In this document: positions 44,049-54,455 of the stretch, in pieces
Position numbering within the stretch: the first letter of the stretch is position 1
Layout of the letters: every line of letters starts with the position of its first letter
DNA from: UBA7359 sp963976795
GTDB taxonomy: Bacteria; Pseudomonadota; Gammaproteobacteria; Eutrophobiales; Eutrophobiaceae
Direction: 5' to 3'
Length of the DNA: 64,000 nt
Assembly: GCA_963976795.1 (NCBI GenBank)
Contig: CAXBLT010000005.1
Span: forward strand, 1 to 64,000
Program-made: the position numbers and the translations under genes
The notes under the pieces: model-generated
Databases searched by the model: none
Seen by the model: only the letters and a program-made list of their open reading frames with translations
Told to the model about the DNA's origin: nothing

Positions 44049-45218
44049 ATGACTCATTTTGCTGACAAAATAATCTTCTTTACCTGCTCAATTTTTCTCG
44101 CTTCATTTTTCATGCCAAATCTGGTGATAGCTGCAGATGAAACTAATGCTGCAAAGGCCTCAGAATTAGAAGACATTCGAACACGCATCAAAGACGTAGA
44201 GACCCGCATTAAGTCCGCTCAGGATGAGACAGATAAATTACAACAAGAATTGCGTGATAATGAGGTCACTACCGCAAAAACATTAACACGACTGCATAAT
44301 ATAGAAGCAAATATTTCAAAAAAGAATGCTGAACTCGAAGAACTACTATTTGAGCAATCTGAACATGACGCCACGCTCAAAAAAGAAAAAGAGAAATTAA
44401 CTCATCAAATTCGATCTGCTTATCAGATTGGTCGTAATGACTATATAAAATTAATCCTTAATCAAGAAGACCCCGCCCTGGTTGGACGCACATTGGCTTA
44501 CTATGATTATCACAACCGGGCACGCTCTGAACGCATCAATCAGGTTAAGCAAACCTTAATCAATCTCGAGAAAATTCAACGCACTATTAAAAATGAATCG
44601 ACACAACTTGAAGAATTGAAATCCAGACATGAAGCTAAGTTAAGCGATTTCCACCAATTCCGCGCAACTCGACGTGATATCAGCTCACGCTTACAAAAAT
44701 ACATCGCAGAACAGGGCGTCGAACTCCAAACACTGCAAGAAAACGAGCGTGAACTCGGAGTTTTGTTTCAGGGGTTAAAAAAGGAAAAAGCGGTAACCAT
44801 AGAAATGTTTGAGGACATGCCACCTTTCAATACGCTTAAAGGTAAATTGGCCTGGCCCGTAAAAGGTAAACTATTAAAAAGGTATGGTGCCCATAAGAAG
44901 GGAGGAGACCTCAAATGGCAAGGGGTCCTTATCGATGCAGAAACAGGCACCAACGTAACGGCTATTAGTACCGGAAAAATAGTTTTTGCAGACTGGTTTC
45001 GTAATCTGGGTTTATTAATCATCATCGATCATGGAGATGGCTTTATGAGTCTGTATGGGCACAATCAAAACCTCTTGAAGAATACAGGCGACTGGGTGCT
45101 GGCAGGTGAGACTATTGCCACCGTAGGGGATAGTGGCGGTCAAATCGATACAGCACTTTATTTTGAGATCCGAAAAGGAGCAGAACCTCTTAACCCATCA
45201 CATTGGTGCAAGCGATAA
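44049..45218 (+). CDS. envC: Murein hydrolase activator EnvC
   Basis: 389 aa. Signal peptide (about 1-28), long coiled coil (about 35-255) and a C-terminal LytM (M23-like) domain (about 290-385). The LytM zinc ligands are lost: the first HxxxD site reads GVLIDAE without His, and the final HxH reads LYFEIRK. Only YGHNQN keeps a His. That is the degenerate, non-catalytic state of EnvC, which activates AmiA/AmiB amidases at the septum instead of cutting peptidoglycan itself. Confidence 0.92.
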   Translation: MTHFADKIIFFTCSIFLASFFMPNLVIAADETNAAKASELEDIRTRIKDVETRIKSAQDETDKLQQELRDNEVTTAKTLTRLHNIEANISKKNAELEELLFEQSEHDATLKKEKEKLTHQIRSAYQIGRNDYIKLILNQEDPALVGRTLAYYDYHNRARSERINQVKQTLINLEKIQRTIKNESTQLEELKSRHEAKLSDFHQFRATRRDISSRLQKYIAEQGVELQTLQENERELGVLFQGLKKEKAVTIEMFEDMPPFNTLKGKLAWPVKGKLLKRYGAHKKGGDLKWQGVLIDAETGTNVTAISTGKIVFADWFRNLGLLIIIDHGDGFMSLYGHNQNLLKNTGDWVLAGETIATVGDSGGQIDTALYFEIRKGAEPLNPSHWCKR

Positions 45219-45342
45219 TCATTATCGGCTTGTCATATACAGCGGAGCGCGGTTATGCTTAGCCATAAGCTGCGTAATGAACTTGTTTCGTATTAATCAA
45301 TCAAGATAGTTTGCGCATGTCATCCTGAACGGAGTTTAAAGA
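45219..45342 (+). other. ctpA leader with hairpin
   Basis: The 124-bp gap between envC and ctpA contains a 10-bp hairpin with one bulged base (45248-45274, CGCGGTTATG pairing with CATAAGCTGCG). It has no following T-run. An SD ACGGAG precedes the ctpA ATG. The hairpin might stabilise or process the mRNA. Confidence 0.4.
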
Positions 45343-46656
45343 ATGTCATTATTGAAGAATTTCACCATCACCCTGTTGTTGTCAATGTTATTAACATCGG
45401 TTGCGATTGCAAACACTGAACAAGACAGCGAGGCTGACACCTTGCCATTAGATGAGCTTCGCATATTTTCTGAAGTCTTTGCTAAAGTTAAAAATGACTA
45501 TGTAGAGAGTATTAATGATAGAGAATTAATAGAAAATGCAATACGAGGGATGTTGGAAGGACTCGATCCGCATTCAGCTTATCTCGATAAGGAACATTAC
45601 GAAGATCTGCAAGAAGGGACATCAGGTGAATTCGGCGGGCTCGGTATTGAAGTTGGCATGGAAGATGGTTTTGTCAAAGTCATTTCTCCCATAGATGATA
45701 CACCAGCACAACGTGCAGGGATTAAAGCGGGCGACTTGATCATTAGACTGGATGAAAAATCTGTTAAAGGCATGGCTTTAAATGATGCCGTTAAATTGAT
45801 GCGAGGCAAACCAGGCAGCGATATCATTATTACTGTTGTAAGAGAGGGTGAAGACAGACCCATGGAAATCACAATAACACGCGATGTCATTACCGTTAAG
45901 AGTGTTCGTGGGAAAACCCTGGAGCCAGGTTATGGCTATATCCGCATATCAAACTTTCAAACTCACACCGCAGAAGATATGCGCAAGTCACTCGAAAAAT
46001 TGAAAAAAGAAAATGATGATAATTTGAATGGTTTAATACTCGATCTGAGAAATAATCCTGGCGGTATACTAAATGCAGCCGTAGGCGTTTCCGATCTGTT
46101 TCTTGATAACGGATTGATTGTCTATACCGAAGGCCGGATCAAAGACTCAAAACTCACATTTACCGCAAAGCCTACTGACATGCTAAAGGATGCCCCGATC
46201 ATCGTTCTGGTGAATGGTGGTTCGGCCTCAGCATCTGAAATTGTTGCTGGTGCGTTACAAGATCATGATCGCGCAATCATCATGGGTGAACGCACCTTTG
46301 GTAAAGGGTCAGTACAAACCATCTTGCCAATGAATGATGAAGCTGCATTAAAATTAACCACAGCACGTTACTACACACCATCAGGTCGTTCTATTCAGGC
46401 TTCAGGCATAGAGCCTGACATCATCATAGAAAACATTCGTGTTGACAGCACAGCAAATCATTCTTCAGCGCAAATCAAAGAGTCCGATTTAACAGGCCAT
46501 CTTGATAATGGCATGGAAGAAAGCAAAGGCGCGAAAAACAAGAAAAAGAAAAAAGAAAAAAACAATGAGCCTTCTCTCGCTGAAACAGACTATCAACTTT
46601 ATGAAGCATTAAACGTACTGAAAGGCTTGGCGATTCATTTGAAAAAAACAGGGTGA
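45343..46656 (+). CDS. ctpA: C-terminal processing serine protease, S41 family
   Basis: 437 aa. Signal peptide (1-23), PDZ domain (about 95-165) and the S41 protease core with catalytic S296 in GGSASASEIV and K321 in TFGKGSVQ. Such periplasmic proteases trim peptidoglycan hydrolases and other envelope proteins. The C terminus has a Lys-rich linker (near 392-405). Its position between envC and yibQ fits a cell-division/envelope set. Confidence 0.95.
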   Translation: MSLLKNFTITLLLSMLLTSVAIANTEQDSEADTLPLDELRIFSEVFAKVKNDYVESINDRELIENAIRGMLEGLDPHSAYLDKEHYEDLQEGTSGEFGGLGIEVGMEDGFVKVISPIDDTPAQRAGIKAGDLIIRLDEKSVKGMALNDAVKLMRGKPGSDIIITVVREGEDRPMEITITRDVITVKSVRGKTLEPGYGYIRISNFQTHTAEDMRKSLEKLKKENDDNLNGLILDLRNNPGGILNAAVGVSDLFLDNGLIVYTEGRIKDSKLTFTAKPTDMLKDAPIIVLVNGGSASASEIVAGALQDHDRAIIMGERTFGKGSVQTILPMNDEAALKLTTARYYTPSGRSIQASGIEPDIIIENIRVDSTANHSSAQIKESDLTGHLDNGMEESKGAKNKKKKKEKNNEPSLAETDYQLYEALNVLKGLAIHLKKTG

Positions 46657-46660
46657 TGTT

Positions 46661-47467
46661 ATGCATAGGGATATGCTCCATTTAAACAGAAAACTGTTCT
46701 TTCTCCTACTGATAACCAGCAGCTTCATTACACACCCTGTCTCTGCAGAACAACCCACAATCTCTATCATTATCGATGATATTGGTTATCGCCTACAAGA
46801 TGATCTGCTTTCACTAACACTACCCGGCCCCGTTGCTTACGCAATATTACCTCATGCTCCACACACAGAAAAAATGTCACAGCTTGCTTCAAAAAAAAAT
46901 AAGGAAATTTTATTACACCAACCTATGCAAGCAATGGAAAAAAATGAGTATCTTGGTCCCGGCGCGTTAACGTTGAATATGACACAAGAGGAGTTTCTAC
47001 AGACTTTGAATATCAATATAAACGCTGTGAAAAACCTGATTGGTATTAATAATCATATGGGTAGCTTGTTAACAAGACATCCTGGTCATATGCAATGGTT
47101 GATGGAAACAATGAAGGCGAACGGTCAATTTTATGTTGATAGTTTGACAAGCGATGACAGTGTCGCCTCTAGATTAGCGAAAGAGAATAACATCCCTTAC
47201 TTAACACGAGATGTTTTTTTAGATAACAAACTTGATGAAAAATATATACGCGGCCAATTTATGGAGTTAGTAAAGGTAGCAAAACGTAAAGGCTCAGCTC
47301 TCGGCATAGGCCATCCACATCCGGCAACAACGGCTGTTCTATCAAAAGTATTGAAAGATATAAAAAAGTACGGTGTTAAGTTTATTAGCTTAAAATCTCT
47401 TATTAAAAAGAAATCGAATGAACAACATTATGTACAAGGCCCCGATACCACTAGCACAGGATTGTGA
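46661..47467 (+). CDS. Divergent polysaccharide deacetylase (YibQ family)
   Basis: 268 aa with a signal peptide (about 8-29) and a polysaccharide-deacetylase-2 fold: ISIIIDDIGYR with the Asp pair, NNHMGS, and GIGHPHPATTAVL. These conserved metal-site-like His and Asp residues are present, but the substrate is unknown. It follows ctpA by 4 nt; yibQ follows envC in E. coli. Confidence 0.92.
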   Translation: MHRDMLHLNRKLFFLLLITSSFITHPVSAEQPTISIIIDDIGYRLQDDLLSLTLPGPVAYAILPHAPHTEKMSQLASKKNKEILLHQPMQAMEKNEYLGPGALTLNMTQEEFLQTLNININAVKNLIGINNHMGSLLTRHPGHMQWLMETMKANGQFYVDSLTSDDSVASRLAKENNIPYLTRDVFLDNKLDEKYIRGQFMELVKVAKRKGSALGIGHPHPATTAVLSKVLKDIKKYGVKFISLKSLIKKKSNEQHYVQGPDTTSTGL

Positions 47468-47510
47468 TGAACTCAGAGCTTAAGCGTTAATAGCGAGCGA
47501 TTAAAATTTA

Positions 47511-50500
47511 TCACTGAGTATCCAGGTTTAATGTGACGTTTATTTGATTACCTTCGGATTTACTTAGAATTACCTTGTCCATGTATTTGACACGGTCTAC
47601 TAAACTTTTTTCAGCGTCTATTATAAAGTTAACTATGGCCTTAGCCCGATCAGTCGCCAGAACCTTAAGTGAACCCGGATTAATCTTAGCTGACTCAATT
47701 CGCGCTAGTTCATTGAATAAACTTTTGTGATACACCCTGCTTATTACTGCATCGTTTACTGTCTCGTCAACAGACGCCAATTCATGTAATTTAAGTCGGG
47801 TTGTTTTATCCAACTGCTGATTTGCCAGTTCCATGATGGCATCCTGCACCTCTGGCTCCGAATAATTTAGTAACGCCTGTTCTGTGTTCCTAATCTTATT
47901 AATATTTTCAAGCAACGATTTTTTAGCCAAGGCGATACTATCAAGTTCCTGATCATAGGCGCCTGAAACCACCAGTAACAATGCTGGCCTCTCCAGTAAT
48001 ACCTCTGAAAGAAGCATCAGTTTCTCAGCCTCCGGGGGTGTAATGTCAGTTTCGCCCGGAACAAAGTGAACAAATTTAAGCTCATCACCAGACATACCAA
48101 GTATCGAACCTATAAACTTGAATGGTGCTGTCACGATTCCGCCAAACAAATTACCTATAGCCTTATTGATAACCGTTTTCATTTCAAATTCAGGGCTATT
48201 TAAATCACCTTTGATTGGTAGCTTTATATCTATTTTGCCGTTGTCGTCCTCTAATAAACTAATTGCCATATCAAGCGGCAAGTCCATCGCATCTGGACTA
48301 ATCACTTTATCACCTAACACCAGTTTTTCTAAAACGATATTATTTCTACCATCCAGTTTATTATTAGCAATCTTGTAATCCAGCGATAACGACAAACTGC
48401 CAGATTCAATTTTACGCCCTGCAAACTTCGCCGCATAAGGAGAAAGACTATTAGTGCTAATATTTTTAAACTCCATATCAATCTCACTCAGCTTACGATA
48501 ATCAAACGGCTGCAATTCACCGTTTATTGACAACGAACCGAATTCATTCACACGACCATCAAAATGCATAGAAGCATAACGCTCGGGTACGGAACTCAAA
48601 CCGGATACATTTCCAGTTAGTCCATGTGTTTGCACTGAAAACTTTGGTGTCATACTTAAATCTGCAAAGTCCATACTACCCTTGTCCATATCTATACGAT
48701 CTAATGTCAAGGTGTACATTGCTCCAGGATTCTGAGTTTCTTGATCCGAATTCACAGGGTCATCGCCGACTGGTTTAAATGCCTTTAGTAAATTCAGGTT
48801 TTGTTGTTCGTCGATATGCACATTGACATAGGGCTCAGACAATTTTATCTCCTTAACACCGATATTAAGTGGTGTTGTAGATAAACTAAATCCAGTCACA
48901 TCTAGAGTATCGACTGCGATCAAACGAGTATTATTGCTTCTATCCTGAAGTTGTAATTTACTAAGCCTGGATTCTGCATTTTTTATAGTAATGCCGTTGT
49001 TCTCAACACTATTACTTACATTACCTTTAAAACCAAAGGTGCCTGATATCAGGGATACATTTGCATAATTCTCAATGTAGGGATTTAGATATGAGAAATC
49101 TATCTTGCTTAGCTCGATATCAAACTCTGCGTCAGTTGAAACAGGAGAAACCCAACCTGCCAGCGATAATGCGCCTTGATTATTAATAACTGCATTTAAA
49201 TTTAGTTCAACACGACTATTTACTTCGTTGCTGATATCCAATGCTTCCAAATCAATATTATGTACTCGATGCTGAAGGCTTGTTGCAAAGCTGTTATCAA
49301 CGACTTGAACATTGAAACCCTGAGTTGTGAACTTTTCTAATTTGAATCGAGTATCACTTTCCTTGGTAGTGGTTGTGTTATCTTTTTCAATAGACACATC
49401 TGTTGCGAATAATTGTAATACATTTATTAACCCGGCTTTATCAAGCATAAGGTTTGCAGTCCCATCAACTAACGTCAGTGATTCAACAACAGCATTAGAC
49501 TGGCCAAGGTCAATATCCGCCGCAACCAACATAATATTATTTAAATTCAGTAATTGCTCATGCTGATCCGGTTGGTCATTCCTGAACGTAGATAATGAAG
49601 TTTGCATTATCTCCAGTTCTCCAAGTTCAATTCGTATGTCTGAAGAACTTATCTCTTCGTCCGAATTCCCTTCGGGTGTTTTCTCATTTGCGATATTAAA
49701 TTTGGGAAGAATTAATCGGCCCATGGCATCTGTTTCAAGCAGATACTGATTATCGGTTAGTTCAACTTTACCAATACTAACCTGCGAAAAATCGTCGTTA
49801 AAACCAACATCATTAATTGACAATCGATCCAGTTGCACTAATGCGGGAGTATTACTTCGTGGCGCCAACGTCAACTTATTGAGATCTACAGTAGTTAACC
49901 TTAAAGCAGCAGTTTCAATTTCATATGAAAAATCAGATAGCGATAGACTTGTCAGCTCAACAAGCGGTTCTGATGTTTGTGTCGATGCCTTGAAGCCTGA
50001 TAAAGAAATTGATTTCACCTTGGCCGTCTGCTGTGTATTCGTATAACTGATGTCGCCTACATTTAAATCGGCCAATGACATCAATACTTGTGATACAGAC
50101 TCTTTGACGGAAAGCGCTTTAATGCTTATATCAGTCTTGTCTAAATCAAATAGCAGATCACCTTCTTGACTTGAAAACAATTTATAATAACCACTGACAG
50201 AAGCATTGCCACTGAGAAATTCTACAGGCAACGCATCTTTAACCCATTTATGAATGTGTGTGACAGACAGATCAGCGAACTGAAACTGTCCTGAAGACAT
50301 TAATGGCGTAAGCGATAAAGACCCGGTGAGATTAACCCTGGTATCTCTATCTAAATCCAGAACCACCTGATACTCCCCTTCCTCATTTTCAAGAGTACTA
50401 ATACTTGAAAATTCAAGGTTCACATCTTTAATACTAGATTGTATTGGATGTTCTTTTGAATGATTAACGACTAAGACACTACCTTGTTTAATTTGCGTCA

Positions 50501-50948
50501 ATACAAACAAGAAGTCTATCGCTGGTGCTGTATCTTCATCAGCACTATCACTTGACAATTCATCTATCAGCCGAGAAAGATTGAGACTTCCAGTTTTATC
50601 GATAATCAATTCCAGATGTGGTTCGTTGAGTTGCAAGGTTGATATAACCAGTGTCTTTTTAAAAACCTGATTCAAATCGATATTCACATCTAATCGTGTA
50701 AGGCTAGCAATGGGATCGTGATTTTTTTCATTTAATGCGATATTTTCCGCTTGAATACGAAATGTGAAAGGATTGAATTGAATTCTTTCTATAGCAAGTT
50801 CACGCTGCATTTTCTCCGCGGCGTAGCTGCTTAGCGCTTTTTTTGCATACCAAGGGATGACGAGATAACCCAATAGACTGTATGTAGCGAGCAATGACGC
50901 AATTATTACAGCAGTTATCTTTACTTTTTTGTTAATTAAAATAGACAA
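47511..50948 (-). CDS. Giant DUF748/AsmA-like envelope protein
   Basis: 1145 aa. One N-terminal TM (about 9-31), then a long series of amphipathic beta segments typical of DUF748. That family belongs to the AsmA/TamB/YhdP group of predicted lipid-transport bridges. A C-terminal domain (about 960-1135) has VHFVPGETDITPPE and an OmpA-like loop architecture. It probably spans the periplasm from the inner membrane. Not linked by operon to either neighbour. Confidence 0.88.
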   Translation of the reverse strand: MSILINKKVKITAVIIASLLATYSLLGYLVIPWYAKKALSSYAAEKMQRELAIERIQFNPFTFRIQAENIALNEKNHDPIASLTRLDVNIDLNQVFKKTLVISTLQLNEPHLELIIDKTGSLNLSRLIDELSSDSADEDTAPAIDFLFVLTQIKQGSVLVVNHSKEHPIQSSIKDVNLEFSSISTLENEEGEYQVVLDLDRDTRVNLTGSLSLTPLMSSGQFQFADLSVTHIHKWVKDALPVEFLSGNASVSGYYKLFSSQEGDLLFDLDKTDISIKALSVKESVSQVLMSLADLNVGDISYTNTQQTAKVKSISLSGFKASTQTSEPLVELTSLSLSDFSYEIETAALRLTTVDLNKLTLAPRSNTPALVQLDRLSINDVGFNDDFSQVSIGKVELTDNQYLLETDAMGRLILPKFNIANEKTPEGNSDEEISSSDIRIELGELEIMQTSLSTFRNDQPDQHEQLLNLNNIMLVAADIDLGQSNAVVESLTLVDGTANLMLDKAGLINVLQLFATDVSIEKDNTTTTKESDTRFKLEKFTTQGFNVQVVDNSFATSLQHRVHNIDLEALDISNEVNSRVELNLNAVINNQGALSLAGWVSPVSTDAEFDIELSKIDFSYLNPYIENYANVSLISGTFGFKGNVSNSVENNGITIKNAESRLSKLQLQDRSNNTRLIAVDTLDVTGFSLSTTPLNIGVKEIKLSEPYVNVHIDEQQNLNLLKAFKPVGDDPVNSDQETQNPGAMYTLTLDRIDMDKGSMDFADLSMTPKFSVQTHGLTGNVSGLSSVPERYASMHFDGRVNEFGSLSINGELQPFDYRKLSEIDMEFKNISTNSLSPYAAKFAGRKIESGSLSLSLDYKIANNKLDGRNNIVLEKLVLGDKVISPDAMDLPLDMAISLLEDDNGKIDIKLPIKGDLNSPEFEMKTVINKAIGNLFGGIVTAPFKFIGSILGMSGDELKFVHFVPGETDITPPEAEKLMLLSEVLLERPALLLVVSGAYDQELDSIALAKKSLLENINKIRNTEQALLNYSEPEVQDAIMELANQQLDKTTRLKLHELASVDETVNDAVISRVYHKSLFNELARIESAKINPGSLKVLATDRAKAIVNFIIDAEKSLVDRVKYMDKVILSKSEGNQINVTLNLDTQ

Positions 50949-51200
50949 AACCAGAAAATATCCTATTGATCATTGGAATACGAACAAGTGAACTCATATT
51001 AAGTCACAATGATGTAATGAAAACAAGATTGGACCTTTCCCTTTAACCTACGCCATCGGTACATCAAAAATGCACCTTCAGGACACAGCATGCCGAGACT
51101 TACAGTTACATGCACTTATAGAAGTTAACTTTTCAGCACCAAAAAAATGTTAATAAAAACCTGACACCGTTTCTCTTACTAATAAGCAGAGCAGCGACTA
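50949..51200. other. Intergenic gap with no recognised gene
   Basis: 252 bp between the DUF748 and hydrolase genes. It contains TCAGCACC (51133-51140) and CCTGACACCG (51160-51169) around A-rich tracts, which may be a remnant of a repeat or transposon-associated element. One short plus-strand frame of 16 codons has no SD. Promoter(s) for the DUF748 gene should lie here, with TTGTTT and TTAATA-type elements but no clear pair. Confidence 0.4.
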
Positions 51201-52109
51201 TCACAGGAGGTATTGACTAAACCAATTTCTAGCCGCTGAGCTTGACTCATCAAACGAGTCAATATATGCATCAAAATGTCCTCCCTCCAGAATGACAAGT
51301 TCTTTCGGCTCGCGTGCAGTTTCATAAGCAGCAAGAGCTAAATCTGAAACAGTAAGAACATCATCGCGTGCCACTAACATTAATAGAGGCGTTGGACTGA
51401 TAGAAGGAATATAAATACCTGGTTCATATTCAATGAACATCTCCACAGATCGAAGTGTGACTTCATTCTTCCACGAAGGGGCGCGTTTATCGTGAGTTTC
51501 TCTAAACCATTCCCATGAATCTGCCGTGGGTAATGCCGCAGGGGCCTGAGGTTGCTCCTCTGGTGAAGAAACGACGGGAATCATCGCTGGTGCCTCTCCT
51601 GCAGAACGTGCGACACGATCCGCATCAAACATCCCACGCAGCCCATCCCAAGCGTCTGCGCGAATAAGCCGGCGTGCATTTTCAAGCCCCGAGATAATAG
51701 GTACTTGAGACACAACACATTTGACTCGCTTATCAATTGCGCCAACAACCAGAACATGTCCCCCACTATAACTAGACCCAAAAACGCCTATGCGGTTTTC
51801 ATCGACCTCGGATAAGGAACTCGCATAAGTAATTGCATCACGATAGTCACGAACCTGTTGCCACGGATCGATCTCCTGTCTTGGTTCGCCATCACTTGCA
51901 CCAAAGTTACGGTTATCAAAAATAAGTGCCGCCATACCAGCAGCGGCAAAGACTTCGCCATACTTATCAAGATACATTTCTTTAACAGCAGAATAACCAT
52001 GGGCCATAACAATAGCCGGGACAACATCCTTGGCATCTTCAGGTTGATACAACCAACCACGTAAAGTTGTATTATCTCCTGTTTTAAACTCAATATCTTT
52101 CCGCTGCAT
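51201..52109 (-). CDS. Alpha/beta hydrolase (dienelactone hydrolase-like)
   Basis: 302 aa cytoplasmic hydrolase. AHGYSAVKE oxyanion region (36-44), nucleophile Ser in GSSYSGG (111-117), acid Asp in ARDDVLT and His in EGGHFDAY complete the triad. The GxSxS form rather than GxSxG is usual in this branch. An insert of about 30 Pro/Ala/Glu-rich residues lies near 175-205. Substrate unknown. It is visibly more G+C-rich than its neighbours and ends the ubi transcript, so it may have been acquired. Confidence 0.85.
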   Translation of the reverse strand: MQRKDIEFKTGDNTTLRGWLYQPEDAKDVVPAIVMAHGYSAVKEMYLDKYGEVFAAAGMAALIFDNRNFGASDGEPRQEIDPWQQVRDYRDAITYASSLSEVDENRIGVFGSSYSGGHVLVVGAIDKRVKCVVSQVPIISGLENARRLIRADAWDGLRGMFDADRVARSAGEAPAMIPVVSSPEEQPQAPAALPTADSWEWFRETHDKRAPSWKNEVTLRSVEMFIEYEPGIYIPSISPTPLLMLVARDDVLTVSDLALAAYETAREPKELVILEGGHFDAYIDSFDESSSAARNWFSQYLL

Positions 52110-52148
52110 AAGTACCCCCTTGATTGTTATAGTGGTTTTCTTTATGTT

Positions 52149-53807
52149 TTATTTCTTTTGCCAGGAAAGATACAACAACAGCATCCCCGAAAAACCCAGC
52201 AACCAGGAAACAATCGGCACTGAGGCCAAAGTTCCATGCGTTGTATTATCCAATGCATAGATAATCGATGATGACAAGAGAAAGCCTGAACCGACGACTG
52301 CAAGAACTGTACTCCGATTATAGACTTTCATCTCCTCTCGCAAATGATGTATCTCTGCCGATTTATTTTCCATTTCTATCTTGCCATCATGTATCTGATC
52401 TAATACATCAAGTGCTCGATTGGGTAAATCGGGCAAACGATCAATAAGTTTGGGTATATTAAGCTTTGCTCCTTTCAGCAATCCTTTCGCACCGATGCGT
52501 TCATCCATCCAGCGCTCCAATTGCGGCCGAGCTGTTTTCCATAGATCTAGTTCTGGATAAAGTTGTCTGCCTATCCCTTCAATATTAATAATTGTTTTTT
52601 GCAACATTATCAACTGTGGCATGATCTCGACATTAAATAATCGCGCTATTTGAATGAGCCGCTGCAATAACTCACCGAAGGAAATTTCATGCATTGGCCG
52701 AACCAGTAACGGCTCACAAACGGTACGTATGGCAGACTCGAGTTCATCCAAGCGCGTCCCTCTTGGCACCCAACCTGACTCTATATGTAATGCAGCAACA
52801 CGATGATAATTACGATTTAAAAATGCAATAAAATTATCCGCCAAATAACGCTGATCGAATTCGGTTAATGAACACATTATGCCGAAATCGATAACTTTAA
52901 CCGTTGCGGGGGTGCCTGCTTCGGCAGGTCCTACAAAAATATTCCCCGGATGCATATCAGCATGAAAGAAATTATCACGAAAAACTTGTGTAAAAAATAT
53001 CTCTACACCGTATTCAGCGAGCCATTTTAAATCAACTCCAGCAGCTTTAAGCGCATCGATGTCGCGAACAGAGACACCCGTGACGCGTTCCATTGCCAAC
53101 ACATTACGCCGTGTTAACTCCCAATTGATTTCTGGTACATAATAACGGTCTTCCTCAATAAAGTTTCGGCGTAGCTGAGAAGCATTAGCCGCTTCTCTCT
53201 GTAAATCAAGTTCGTTCAGCAACGTTTTTTCAAATTCAGTGACCACGCCAGTGAAACGCAAAGATTTTCCTTTGCGATAATATCGTTCTCCTTTCTCTGC
53301 AAGCAGGTGCAATAAACTCAGGTCTTTACGGATGAGTGTTTCGATATCAGGTCTAATAACCTTGATAATGAAGTCTCGACCATCTTTAAGTGTGGCGCGA
53401 TGAACCTGCGCTACTGAGGCTGAAGCCAATGGCGTCTCATCAAACTCCAGAAACACCTCGTTAAGATCGCATTCGTAGGCTTCTTCAATAATCTTGCGTG
53501 CAATTTTACCGGAAAACGGCGCTACGGCATCTTGCAACATGGCAAACTCATTCGCGATGTCTTCTGGTATCAGATCGCGCCGTGTCGACAATATTTGACC
53601 AAGCTTGACATAAATGGGACCTAATTCTTCCAGCATTAAACGCATACGTTGCGCACGCGGACTTTTTTTTCTTCCAAACCAGTTCCAGGGAAAGATATAA
53701 AACAGGAAGCGTACTGGTCGGAATAAATGCGTGGCAAAGATAAATTCATCCAAGCCGTATTTTATTAATACTTTTTGAATGGTTAGTAAACGAAGTATCT
53801 GTCCCAT
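52149..53807 (-). CDS. ubiB: Ubiquinone biosynthesis ATPase/kinase-like protein UbiB
   Basis: 552 aa, ABC1/ADCK/UbiB atypical kinase family. The KxGQ motif lies in VKLGQILSTR, and the Ala-rich loop, VIDFGIMCSL metal site and catalytic ADMHPGNIF are all present. Two C-terminal TM helices anchor it in the inner membrane. It supports an early step of ubiquinone synthesis, probably by extracting lipid intermediates. It follows ubiJ by 3 nt; ubiE-ubiJ-ubiB is the E. coli order. Confidence 0.97.
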   Translation of the reverse strand: MGQILRLLTIQKVLIKYGLDEFIFATHLFRPVRFLFYIFPWNWFGRKKSPRAQRMRLMLEELGPIYVKLGQILSTRRDLIPEDIANEFAMLQDAVAPFSGKIARKIIEEAYECDLNEVFLEFDETPLASASVAQVHRATLKDGRDFIIKVIRPDIETLIRKDLSLLHLLAEKGERYYRKGKSLRFTGVVTEFEKTLLNELDLQREAANASQLRRNFIEEDRYYVPEINWELTRRNVLAMERVTGVSVRDIDALKAAGVDLKWLAEYGVEIFFTQVFRDNFFHADMHPGNIFVGPAEAGTPATVKVIDFGIMCSLTEFDQRYLADNFIAFLNRNYHRVAALHIESGWVPRGTRLDELESAIRTVCEPLLVRPMHEISFGELLQRLIQIARLFNVEIMPQLIMLQKTIINIEGIGRQLYPELDLWKTARPQLERWMDERIGAKGLLKGAKLNIPKLIDRLPDLPNRALDVLDQIHDGKIEMENKSAEIHHLREEMKVYNRSTVLAVVGSGFLLSSSIIYALDNTTHGTLASVPIVSWLLGFSGMLLLYLSWQKK

Positions 53808-53810
53808 AGG

Positions 53811-54455
53811 CTAACGGCCTGTTTCTTTATAGTTTATTTGTTTTGCCAGTTTATTTATTCTCTGAGAAAGTCGATCAGCATCTTCCCGAAGGATATCAAC
53901 GTCTTTACAAAACTCTTCTACTAATAACTCGTCCGGTAACATCTCAGTCTCAAACCTCAGGTATTCACTCATATCCATTGCTAATGTTTTACCTGCGTTT
54001 ACAGCCATACTGCTAGTACCACGGACAAACTTCCCTATTCGATAGGCAACACTATCGCCAAACCATTTCGATAGCGGTTCGTCGAGGTCAATCTCAATAT
54101 TTTGCATGATCGCCTGAAACTGCTGAGCAAGACCAATATCACCCATCAATTGCATATCTGTTGGCAAACTGGCACTACCATGCTTCGACGAGGCTAACAT
54201 CATTATAAAATTTGTCGGAGTACCTTTAATTATTACATCAGCTTTATTTTCATAAACCGTACTCATTAAAAGACCTGTTATCGATGGAAATAGAAATACA
54301 ATCAGGTTTGTATTGCTAAACTCAAACGCAACAACCTTGCCTTCAAGGCTTGCTAATGCATGGAGCGTCTCCTCATCGAGGCTCAAGGCCTTATTAACAA
54401 GAGCTTCTATCTGTCTTATCCAGACAGGTGGTTTATTATCAACCACAACACTCAT
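53811..54455 (-). CDS. ubiJ: Ubiquinone biosynthesis accessory factor UbiJ
   Basis: 214 aa with an N-terminal SCP2 lipid-binding domain (about 15-115) and a helical C terminus ending in a basic segment. It is part of the soluble Ubi complex and binds hydrophobic intermediates. It overlaps ubiE by 4 nt, which implies coupling. Confidence 0.93.
   Translation of the reverse strand: MSVVVDNKPPVWIRQIEALVNKALSLDEETLHALASLEGKVVAFEFSNTNLIVFLFPSITGLLMSTVYENKADVIIKGTPTNFIMMLASSKHGSASLPTDMQLMGDIGLAQQFQAIMQNIEIDLDEPLSKWFGDSVAYRIGKFVRGTSSMAVNAGKTLAMDMSEYLRFETEMLPDELLVEEFCKDVDILREDADRLSQRINKLAKQINYKETGR

Noticed and set aside
47468..47510. Long inverted repeat ACTCAG...CTGAGT at the convergent junction as a terminator
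   Set aside because: The arms are about 40 nt apart and there is no T-run on either side.
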